Below the pieces are notes generated by a model. The model searched no databases. It saw only the letters and a program-made list of their open reading frames with translations, and was not told the DNA's origin. 64,000 nt of DNA from assembly GCF_001435955.1 (NCBI RefSeq), contig NZ_AYYT01000001.1, positions 124,001 through 188,000 of the forward strand. The letters run 5' to 3'. Origin of the DNA: Ligilactobacillus salivarius DSM 20555 = ATCC 11741 (GTDB lineage: Bacteria > Bacillota > Bacilli > Lactobacillales > Lactobacillaceae). Both the position numbers and the translations under genes were made by a program. Shown piece by piece: positions 57,635 to 64,000 of this stretch; positions within the stretch are counted from its first letter, which is position 1; each line of letters opens with the position of its first letter.

Positions 57635-57900
57635 GTTGTCCTCCCATATAAAAATAAAAAACTCCTGCATAATAATATGCAAGAGACGAGAAATTCCCGC
57701 GGTACCACTCTACTTGATTAGTAATCCACTCAAAAAATATTAAATTGTTATTCTAAGAAACGCGATTCATTTACTTCCATTATCCAACTCACACCAACTT
57801 GGACTCGCTTAGAACTTTCATAAACTACTAATTTCTATCATAGAATAGTCAAAACCACAGGGAAAACTCATTCTCTGTTATAAATCATAATAAACTACTG
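57635..57900 (-). promoter_or_regulatory. T-box riboswitch of argS, specifier CGC (Arg)
   Basis: On the minus strand the leader has the stem I distal signals (GGTGTGAG), then GAAT-CGC-GTTT where CGC (57762-57764), an arginine codon, is the probable specifier. The conserved T-box AGAGTGGTACCGCGGG is at 57696-57711, with the terminator at 57646-57685 (10-bp helix of CTCTTGCATA with TATGCAGGAG, then U). Uncharged tRNA-Arg would stabilise the antiterminator through UGGU and allow argS transcription. Confidence 0.93.
57646..57685 (-). terminator. T-box-controlled attenuator
   Basis: A 10-bp helix with a 4-nt loop, followed by a U-rich tract on the minus strand. It ends 12 bp before the argS start and competes with the antiterminator of the T-box. 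Confidence 0.9.
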
Positions 57901-57906
57901 AAGACA

Positions 57907-57935
57907 TGATAACAAAACTTAATCTATAGGTCAAT
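57907..57935 (-). promoter_or_regulatory. Promoter of the argS leader
   Basis: On the minus strand TTGACC (57930-57935) and TATCAT (57907-57912) are 17 bp apart, placing the transcript start near 57900, just upstream of stem I. Confidence 0.8.
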
Positions 57936-58022
57936 CTATCTATGATTTTTTTATTTATTTCTTGAAATTTACTGAAGTTTAATTTAATATGTAAGAAAAT
58001 TTTCTATTTTTGGAGGTTTCAC

Positions 58023-58712
58023 ATGAGCTACTCGACCCTATTATTTGATATTGATGATACCTTATTGGATTTTCATGCTACTGAAAATCGAGCTCTAGAA
58101 TTACTTTTTGAAAAGCATGGTATTGAATTAACTGATACTGTAAAAGATAATTATGTAAAATTTAATCAAAGTCTATGGAAAAAATTAGAATTGGGAGAAA
58201 TTAGTAGACAAGAACTCATGACTAACCGTTTTACTACTTTCTTTAAAAAGGAATTTGATCTTAATATCGATGGACTTAGTTTGAATAGAGAATACTTAGA
58301 GTTCTTATCAACTGGTACTGATACTATTCCTGGAGCAAAAGATTTACTTTCTACTTTAAAAAAATCTGGGCATAAATTATACGTCGTTACAAACGGTATA
58401 GATTTTGTTCAAGAACGTCGTTTACGCAACACCGGATTCAATTCATTTTTTGATGATATCTTTATTTCTCAAAAAATTGGCTATCAAAAACCAGATGCTA
58501 GATTTTTTAAGAACGTATTTAATGAGCTATCTGAATTCAATCCTGATGATACGCTTATTGTTGGTGACTCACTTACATCTGACATTCAAGGTGGGCACAA
58601 TGCTAACATAGACTCTATTTGGTACAATCCAAAATTATCTCCTATTGATAAGAAAATTACCCCTACTTATCAAGTAAATAATTTACAGGATATTTTGCAA
58701 ATTGTTGGTTAA
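58023..58712 (+). CDS. HAD family phosphatase (YjjG/YfnB-like)
   Basis: A 229-residue HAD hydrolase with motif I LLFDIDDTLLDF, motif II VVTNG, and motifs III/IV in KPDARFF and VGDSLTSDIQGG. Members of this branch dephosphorylate nucleotides such as dUMP; the substrate here is inferred. It has a TTGGAGG site and stands alone, divergent from argS. Confidence 0.9.
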   Translation: MSYSTLLFDIDDTLLDFHATENRALELLFEKHGIELTDTVKDNYVKFNQSLWKKLELGEISRQELMTNRFTTFFKKEFDLNIDGLSLNREYLEFLSTGTDTIPGAKDLLSTLKKSGHKLYVVTNGIDFVQERRLRNTGFNSFFDDIFISQKIGYQKPDARFFKNVFNELSEFNPDDTLIVGDSLTSDIQGGHNANIDSIWYNPKLSPIDKKITPTYQVNNLQDILQIVG

Positions 58713-58779
58713 TTGTCTTGCATATTCAAATAAAATTTGCTAATATTCTTAGGATAATTAGTAATATAAGGAGATTTTT

Positions 58780-58989
58780 ATGGAAACTAAGTTTGAAATT
58801 GGCGATCGCGTTAAATGTAAGAAATTTGCTTCTTTAACTCATGATTTTATCGGTACAATTGAAAAAATTTATGAAAATTCTGCAATGGTTACAATTGTAG
58901 AACATGATAAAGCAGACTCTGTTGTAGTAACTGATTTTCATAATCGTGCTGTAGTTCGCCTTTCTGATATGAAAAAAGTAGCAGCTTAA
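58780..58989 (+). CDS. DUF2187 family protein
   Basis: A 69-residue KOW-like beta protein (FEIGDRVKCKKFASLTHDFIGTIEKIYENS, in two parts around FIGTIEKI) that matches DUF2187. Such proteins may bind RNA or DNA, but the role is unknown. An AAGGAGA site precedes the ATG, 67 bp after the HAD gene. A tRNA gene follows. Confidence 0.8.
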   Translation: METKFEIGDRVKCKKFASLTHDFIGTIEKIYENSAMVTIVEHDKADSVVVTDFHNRAVVRLSDMKKVAA

Positions 58990-58995
58990 TATATA

Positions 58996-59024
58996 CTGAC
59001 ATTGATAAATTTTTATGTTATACT
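58996..59024 (+). promoter_or_regulatory. Promoter of the tRNA-Gly gene
   Basis: CTGACA (58996-59001) and TATACT (59019-59024) are 17 bp apart, with the tRNA starting 12 bp later. The region also lies in an inverted repeat CATTGATAA/TTATCAATG. Confidence 0.75.
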
Positions 59025-59036
59025 TATCAATGTCTT

Positions 59037-59107
59037 GCGGGTATAGTTTAGTGGTAAAACTTCAGCTTCCCAAGCTGGTGTCGCGAGTTCGATTCTCGTT
59101 ACCCGCT
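59037..59107 (+). tRNA. tRNA-Gly (anticodon CCC)
   Basis: The cloverleaf closes fully: acceptor GCGGGTA/TACCCGC, D stem GTTT/AAAC, anticodon stem TCAGC/GCTGG with loop TTCCCAA, four-base variable loop, and T stem GCGAG/CTCGT with loop TTCGATT. Base 34-36 are CCC, reading GGG. T is the discriminator base and CCA is not encoded. It is a single gene with its own promoter. Confidence 0.92.
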
Positions 59108-59185
59108 TATTAATTTATCAGGGTTTTGACGCATTACTAGTGATAATCATTATCCATTAAGGTCCGAAAAAGGGCCCGGAGGATT
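59108..59185 (+). other. Gene-free, partly structured stretch after the tRNA
   Basis: No open frame is convincing. The part 59159-59183 is much richer in G+C than its surroundings and contains GGTCC...GGGCC, a 5-bp hairpin with a GAAAAA loop. It would be in the tRNA read-through transcript. It might be a small RNA part or a remnant of an element that once used the tRNA end; neither is shown. Confidence 0.35.
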
Positions 59186-59234
59186 GAAAATAAGCTCATC
59201 TAATCCTTTACCTAGGAAATAGATGAGCTTTTAT
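59186..59234. terminator. Bidirectional terminator between tRNA and lysR
   Basis: AAGCTCATCTA (59192-59202) pairs with TAGATGAGCTT (59220-59230), with T-rich sequence on both outer sides. Confidence 0.8.
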
Positions 59235-59241
59235 TCTATCT

Positions 59242-60129
59242 CTAATTAATATCTCCATATCTATCACTAATATAGTTTTTAATTATAGATACAAAGGCTT
59301 TGACGGATGGAGTTTGTTGTTTCTTCTGATGTGTTACTAAACATATTGTTCGATAAAAATGTTCACTAAAAATATATCTGTTAACATTTCCACTTAAATT
59401 TTGCAAAGCAAGCTCTGGTAAAATTCCTAGTCCCAAACCACTTTCTACCATCGCTATAATCGAAGCATCATCTATACTGTACTGTAATGAATTAACAGAA
59501 ACATTATATGTATCCAAAGCTCTTTTGGTATCTCTATCATAATCAATTTGTTGTAAAATAAATTTTTCGTTCTTTATATCATCTCTTGTAATTGATTTTC
59601 CCCTATGAAGTTTAAAGTCTTGTGGCGTAATGCAATATATTGGGTCTTTATATAATGGGATAACTTCCAAATTTTCTTCAATTGGCAATGCACTAAAGCC
59701 TATATCAAGTATCCCTAATTTAACTTGTTCAACAACATCATTAAAATTTCCCTGCCAAACCGTTACTTCTATATCAGGATAAATATTTTTAAATTTATTT
59801 ATTATATCTGGTAACCAATTAATGCATACACTACTAAATGCTCCTATTCTTACACGTCCTTTATTTAAGCCATTAATTAGAGCAGCCTCTTCGTTTAAAG
59901 TAGCCTCAGCATTCAAAATATCTTGAATAAGCGGTAATACCCTTTGACCATTAGGTGTGAGTCTTACGCCACTTCTACTCCTAACAAACAGTGAAAACCC
60001 TAAATCTTTCTCTAAACTATTAATTGAATGACTAATTGCTGAAGGTGTAACTTGTAATTGTTTAGCAGCAGCAATAAATGTTTTTTGTCTAGCAACCTCA
60101 CTAAAAACTTCGTAACTAAAATTTGTCAT
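59242..60129 (-). CDS. LysR family transcriptional regulator
   Basis: A 295-residue regulator: winged helix at residues 4-62 (FSEVARQKTFIAAAKQL, VTPSAISHSINSLEKDLG) and a periplasmic-binding-protein-like effector domain (KGRVRIGAFSSVC onward, ESGLGLGILPELA). Its start is 112 bp from, and divergent to, the cardiolipin synthase gene, which is a possible target. The effector is unknown. A GAGGATTAAATAAC stretch serves as ribosome binding site. Confidence 0.92.
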   Translation of the reverse strand: MTNFSYEVFSEVARQKTFIAAAKQLQVTPSAISHSINSLEKDLGFSLFVRSRSGVRLTPNGQRVLPLIQDILNAEATLNEEAALINGLNKGRVRIGAFSSVCINWLPDIINKFKNIYPDIEVTVWQGNFNDVVEQVKLGILDIGFSALPIEENLEVIPLYKDPIYCITPQDFKLHRGKSITRDDIKNEKFILQQIDYDRDTKRALDTYNVSVNSLQYSIDDASIIAMVESGLGLGILPELALQNLSGNVNRYIFSEHFYRTICLVTHQKKQQTPSVKAFVSIIKNYISDRYGDIN

Positions 60130-60241
60130 GTTATTTAATCCTCATTACTAAAATTTGCTTTTATGTTACATTTAATTTCTTACTTATTCAAGACGTAAAC
60201 TCAAGATAATGTTATAATTACTTTAAAATCTTTAGAAAGGT

Positions 60242-61735
60242 GTGAGTGCTATCATTATTTTTATTACTCATCCATTATGGATTATTGCAATTATTTTCTT
60301 TGCTAACTTGATAGCAGCCATTTGGACAGTTTTTCGTGAAAAACGAGATATTGCAACCACATGGGCTTGGTTATTAGTTTTAACATTACTACCTATAATC
60401 GGCTTCACTTTGTATCTTTTTGCTGGTAGAAAGATTTCTAATGAACAAATTTTCAGTATGAAGAAGGAACAACAGGAACAAATTACCAAGTTAGCTAATG
60501 AACAAAAAAGCCTCTGGAATAAGCATTCTCTAATTCCATCCGAAAAAACTACTGATACTGGTCGTGCACTAATTCATTTTTTCCTTGAATCAGAAGATGC
60601 CTTTATAACTCAAGATAATCAGGTAGAAATTTTTACTGATGGAAAAGAAAAATTTGAATCTCTTCTTCGTGATATAAAGAATGCTAAACATCATATTCAC
60701 ATAGAATACTATTCTTTTATTGCTGATGATATTGGTAATAAAATATTAAAAGCTCTAGAAGAAGCTGCTGCTCGGGGAGTAGAAGTTAGAGTTTTATACG
60801 ATTTATTCGGTTCACACGGAACTACCTATAAATTCTTTAAACATTTAGAAGAACTTGGCGGGTATGCTCAAGCCTTTATTTCAGCATCTAAGGCGTTAAT
60901 TTCGACTCCTAGACTAAACTACCATGATCACCGAAAACTCGTTATTATAGACGGTAACATTGGCTATATTGGCGGCTTTAATATTGGAGATCAATATTTA
61001 GGAAAATCAAAAAAATTTGGTTATTGGCGTGATACCCATCTTCGCATCAAAGGGTTTGCTCTTTTTGAAATGCAAGCACGTTTTTCAATGGATTGGAATA
61101 CAACTTGTCGTAAAACTAAAAAACCTCGCTTAGATATTTCAACTAAAGAATATATGCCAATAGCTTCTAACGAACAAGCTCATGGTTCTACCAGAATACA
61201 AATCGTTTCTTCTGGTCCTGATAGTGAACGTCAATCAATCAAACGTGGATATCAATACATCATTGCAAATGCCAAGGATTATGTTTATATACAAACTCCT
61301 TACTTAATTCCAGATGACTCGGTTTTAGAAGCACTCATCATTTCTGCCAAAGCTGGTACTGATGTCCGAATTATGATTCCATGCATGCCTGATCATATTT
61401 TTGTTTATAGAGCCACTCAATTCTATGCTAAGTATTTAGTTGAAAATGGGGTTAAAGTCTATCAATATGATAATGGTTTCTTACATGCTAAAACCGTTGT
61501 TTCTGATGACCACATCTCCTCTGTTGGTTCTGCCAACATGGACTTTCGTAGTTTTAAACTTAATTTTGAAGGTAATGCTTTTTGTTATGATGATAAGTTA
61601 TCAAAAGATTTAAAGGCTATCTTTTTAAAGGATTTGGATAATTGTACAGAGTTAACTACTGAATTCTTTGATAATCAATCTAGTTGGTTAAAATTCAAGC
61701 AATATTTCTCAAGATTGCTTTCTCCAACTCTATAA
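60242..61735 (+). CDS. cls: Cardiolipin synthase
   Basis: A 497-residue enzyme with two N-terminal membrane helices (about residues 8-22 and 40-58) and two PLD domains, each with HxKxxxxD: YHDHRKLVIIDGNIGYIGG and FLHAKTVVSDDHISSVGSANMD. It joins two phosphatidylglycerols into cardiolipin. The GTG start directly touches its AGAAAGG site, closer than normal; the next codons at usual spacing are ATC and ATT, so the true start is uncertain by a few residues. Confidence 0.93.
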   Translation: MSAIIIFITHPLWIIAIIFFANLIAAIWTVFREKRDIATTWAWLLVLTLLPIIGFTLYLFAGRKISNEQIFSMKKEQQEQITKLANEQKSLWNKHSLIPSEKTTDTGRALIHFFLESEDAFITQDNQVEIFTDGKEKFESLLRDIKNAKHHIHIEYYSFIADDIGNKILKALEEAAARGVEVRVLYDLFGSHGTTYKFFKHLEELGGYAQAFISASKALISTPRLNYHDHRKLVIIDGNIGYIGGFNIGDQYLGKSKKFGYWRDTHLRIKGFALFEMQARFSMDWNTTCRKTKKPRLDISTKEYMPIASNEQAHGSTRIQIVSSGPDSERQSIKRGYQYIIANAKDYVYIQTPYLIPDDSVLEALIISAKAGTDVRIMIPCMPDHIFVYRATQFYAKYLVENGVKVYQYDNGFLHAKTVVSDDHISSVGSANMDFRSFKLNFEGNAFCYDDKLSKDLKAIFLKDLDNCTELTTEFFDNQSSWLKFKQYFSRLLSPTL

Positions 61736-61747
61736 TTATCTGCAATT

Positions 61748-61796
61748 AAATACCCTCTAAATATGCTGTATGTTGGCATACTTAGAGGGTATTTTT
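61748..61796. terminator. Bidirectional terminator between cls and the acyltransferase
   Basis: AAATACCCTCTAA pairs with TTAGAGGGTATTT and TATGC with GCATA, forming a long hairpin with a T run on the plus side. Confidence 0.85.
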
Positions 61797-61801
61797 ATAC
61801 A

Positions 61802-62875
61802 TTAAATTAACTTTTCAAAATATCTTTGTATATAAGCCGCTATTGCATCTGCCAATACGTTCAATTTCAACAATTTAAATAGTTTTGCACGTACTAACTC
61901 AATAATTGAACAAACCAGGTTAATACATAAACTAAAAATTATAATTTTCCCAATAAACATGACAGGCGAATTCAGAGCTATATCAGCAAATCTATCTTTA
62001 AATAAATACTCCGCTACAAAGGGATGAATATGTATCAAATATACTCCAAACGTCAATGGGGCAAATAATTTTACTCCTTGTATAATTCTAGAGTTCAGTG
62101 ATAACTTACTAAAAATATTTAACAATGCTATTCCCATAAATAACATTGTTGGTGCAGGATAATTTATTAGAACACGTCCATGCGATTGTTCTCCACCTAA
62201 CAATAAGAAAACTGCAAAAGAAAGGATTGCCATTGAAAAATACACTGTTTTATCGTGTTTCCAAAACTTCCAACCATACAATTTAATATATCCACCAATT
62301 AAATATAGAATTATTAACCATGGTGCACTATATCCACTCTGGAGGCTTAGGAAGGTTTTAGCCCTAAAAATGAAAGTTTCCCCAAAAGAACATACTAATA
62401 TTAATGTTATTAATAACTTAGTCGCCATTGATTTATCCAGCTTATTCAGTAATAGATTCAAGAAAGGCATAAATGCAAAGAGAATAAAATATGCTGAAAA
62501 GTACCAGTATCTTTCAAAAGAAATCGGCATTAACATTTGTATTAATAACCCTTTATTAATAGGCACATTTGGTATTGTTACCCATATTATTATATTTAAT
62601 ACTACAGAATAGAATAATACCTGAAACCAAAGTTTTATTATATTTTGTAATTTAAATTTACTTTTTACCCCTACATAACCAGATATTAGCGCATAGCAAT
62701 TAACTGCACAATAGCATAATGTATCTAATAGCCAGCTTATATCATAATTTATACTTCCTATACCAATTTGTGTTGCTTTAGTAATGACTCCACCTAGTAG
62801 TAAGCAATGATACAATACAATCATATACATCGCTACTATTCGTAATAAATCAATCCCATAATTTCTACGTTTCAC
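61802..62875 (-). CDS. Acyltransferase family 3 membrane protein
   Basis: A 357-residue protein with about ten membrane helices. It shows the family's N-terminal RNYGIDLLRIVAMYMIVLYH with the conserved His, and a second block FAPLTFGVYLIHIHPFV. Relatives O-acylate surface polysaccharides, peptidoglycan or lipids. The start is GTG with AAGGAG. No partner gene is adjacent, so the acceptor is unknown. Confidence 0.88.
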   Translation of the reverse strand: MKRRNYGIDLLRIVAMYMIVLYHCLLLGGVITKATQIGIGSINYDISWLLDTLCYCAVNCYALISGYVGVKSKFKLQNIIKLWFQVLFYSVVLNIIIWVTIPNVPINKGLLIQMLMPISFERYWYFSAYFILFAFMPFLNLLLNKLDKSMATKLLITLILVCSFGETFIFRAKTFLSLQSGYSAPWLIILYLIGGYIKLYGWKFWKHDKTVYFSMAILSFAVFLLLGGEQSHGRVLINYPAPTMLFMGIALLNIFSKLSLNSRIIQGVKLFAPLTFGVYLIHIHPFVAEYLFKDRFADIALNSPVMFIGKIIIFSLCINLVCSIIELVRAKLFKLLKLNVLADAIAAYIQRYFEKLI

Positions 62876-63001
62876 AAGTATAAACTCCTTAATTAAAAAA
62901 TGTTCATTTACAAGTTTAAGTTGTTAAGTTAGAAAGGTCAATATCAGTTGAGATATAATCCTAATAAGTATCTCTTAATCAATTCTAACTATCAATAAAA
63001 T

Positions 63002-63036
63002 TAAAAAAGCTGTACAAACATAATTGTACAACTTTT
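63002..63036 (-). terminator. Terminator of purD
   Basis: TGTACAA pairs with TTGTACA and AAAAG with CTTTT, followed on the minus strand by U residues. Confidence 0.75.
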
Positions 63037-63048
63037 GCTATATTATAA

Positions 63049-64000
63049 TTATTTAAAAGCTTTTACACCTATATCATGACGATAGAAACAGTCATTCCAC
63101 TTGTAGTTTTCCAAATACTTGTAGACTAATTTATGTGCTTCTTCAATTGTAGATGCCTCACCTACGATTGATAAAATTCTACCACCATTACCATATACAA
63201 CCTCATCTTCAATCTTAACATTTGCATAAATGGTGTATATGTCTTTTTGACTTTCCAACTTAGGTAAAGCCTGCCCTTTCACTGCTTGCTTAGGATAGCC
63301 TGCTCCTGCAACTACTACATTTAAGTATGCTTTGTCTGAAATCTTCAATTCTGGCAATTGTTTATCATTAATAGCTGCATCTATCAACTCAGCAAAATCA
63401 CTTTCTACACGGGGTAAGACTACTTGAGTTTCTGGATCTCCTAAACGAACATTATATTCAATAACTTTAGGACCTTCTTTTGTCATTATCATACCTATGT
63501 ACAAAATTCCATGATAATGATAATCCCCAGCTTCTAGTCCTTTCACTGTTGGTTCTACAATATCTGTAATCATTGCTTGGTATTCTGCATCAAATAATTG
63601 TGGTAAAGGACTATATGCACCCATACCACCTGTATTTAGACCTTCATCATTATCGTATGCTCTTTTATGATCTTGAGCCATTGGTAAAATTCGATAGCCC
63701 TTATCACTTAATACCAAGAACATAGAATATTCATTTCCAACCAAGAATTCTTCAAGTACTACTTTTTTCTGACCTTTTCTAAACATCAATCGAATTTCAT
63801 CTTCAGCTTCTTGATAGGATTGGGCTATTACAACACCTTTACCTGCTGCTAATCCGTCTTCTTTAATAACTACAGGTTCATCAAATTCTTTCAACCCTGC
63901 GATTGCTTCATCTGAGGTAGTATAGGTTTTGAATTTAGCAGTTGGAATATGATACTTATCCATAAATTCCATCGCATAATTTTTTGATCCTTCTAGTTGT
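63049..64000 (-). CDS. purD: Phosphoribosylamine-glycine ligase (5' end outside window)
   Basis: The frame stays open to the right edge (QLEGSKNYAMEFMDKYHIPTA), so the true start lies beyond and about 317 C-terminal residues are seen. ATP-grasp features include VVIKEDGLAAGKGVVIA, GNEYSMFLVLSD, DHKRAYDNDEGLNTGGMGAY and EYNVRLGDPETQVVLPR. It is the second step of purine synthesis and usually the last gene of the pur operon, in keeping with the terminator after it. Confidence 0.95.
   Translation of the reverse strand, partial: QLEGSKNYAMEFMDKYHIPTAKFKTYTTSDEAIAGLKEFDEPVVIKEDGLAAGKGVVIAQSYQEAEDEIRLMFRKGQKKVVLEEFLVGNEYSMFLVLSDKGYRILPMAQDHKRAYDNDEGLNTGGMGAYSPLPQLFDAEYQAMITDIVEPTVKGLEAGDYHYHGILYIGMIMTKEGPKVIEYNVRLGDPETQVVLPRVESDFAELIDAAINDKQLPELKISDKAYLNVVVAGAGYPKQAVKGQALPKLESQKDIYTIYANVKIEDEVVYGNGGRILSIVGEASTIEEAHKLVYKYLENYKWNDCFYRHDIGVKAFK

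Noticed and set aside
59000..59033. CATTGATAA/TTATCAATG inverted repeat read as terminator of the DUF2187 gene
   Set aside because: No U run follows and it coincides with a good tRNA promoter.

Overview
The window is about one-third G+C and carries the gene content of a low-GC member of the Lactobacillaceae (Firmicutes): a mevalonate operon for isoprenoids, a T-box-controlled argS, a competence set (comEA, comEB, comEC, dprA), and conserved blocks such as trmFO-topA-dprA-rnhB-rbgA, dinG-ypmB-aspB-asnS-dnaD-nth and dapB-cca. A Ligilactobacillus-like organism is plausible, but I cannot fix the genus from sequence alone.

Layout. 1-1177: a conserved block (TPR protein, histidine phosphatase). 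1290-11200: a complete type III-A CRISPR-Cas locus on the minus strand in the order cas6, cas10, csm2, csm3, csm4, csm5, cas1, cas2, leader, 12-repeat array, csm6. Nearly identical 34-bp terminator copies bound it at both ends. 11213-14069: a truncated ABC permease, a fragment of another gene and an orphan PTS galactitol IIC. 14191-22213: trmFO, topA, dprA, rnhB, rbgA, a YozE protein, ypmS and a GDSL esterase. 22302-25400: an unknown membrane protein and a MerR-controlled aldo-keto reductase operon. 25464-30862: dfrA, thyA, an ABC-F ATPase, cca, dapB. 31037-34805: YitT, a catalytically dead Xer-like protein, a new 47-aa protein, yqeY, rpsU and a PPDK regulatory protein. 34909-38027: two tandem small membrane proteins and three glycosyltransferases. 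38098-46970: YitT2, msrA, nth, dnaD, asnS, aspB, ypmB, dinG. 47218-51297: mvk-mvaD-pmk-fni. 51316-55831: holA, comEC, comEB, comEA. 55943-57935: argS with its T-box leader. 58023-64000: HAD phosphatase, DUF2187 protein, tRNA-Gly(CCC), LysR regulator, cardiolipin synthase, acyltransferase and the 3' part of purD.

The CRISPR locus is the most interesting region. Its effector genes are type III-A (Csm, with an intact HD and GGDD in Cas10, Asp32 in Csm3, and CARF plus HEPN in Csm6), but Cas1 and Cas2 look like those of type II systems. The crRNA strand is the minus strand (handle ACGAAAAC), so crRNAs pair with the plus-strand sense of the spacers. Two spacers in that sense hold a ribosome binding site followed by ATG, as expected for crRNAs antisense to phage mRNA. 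The array lies upstream of csm6 with no visible terminator between, and csm2 carries a repeat-like element near its 5' end. Together with the flanking duplicated terminators, this suggests a mobile, single-transcript cassette.
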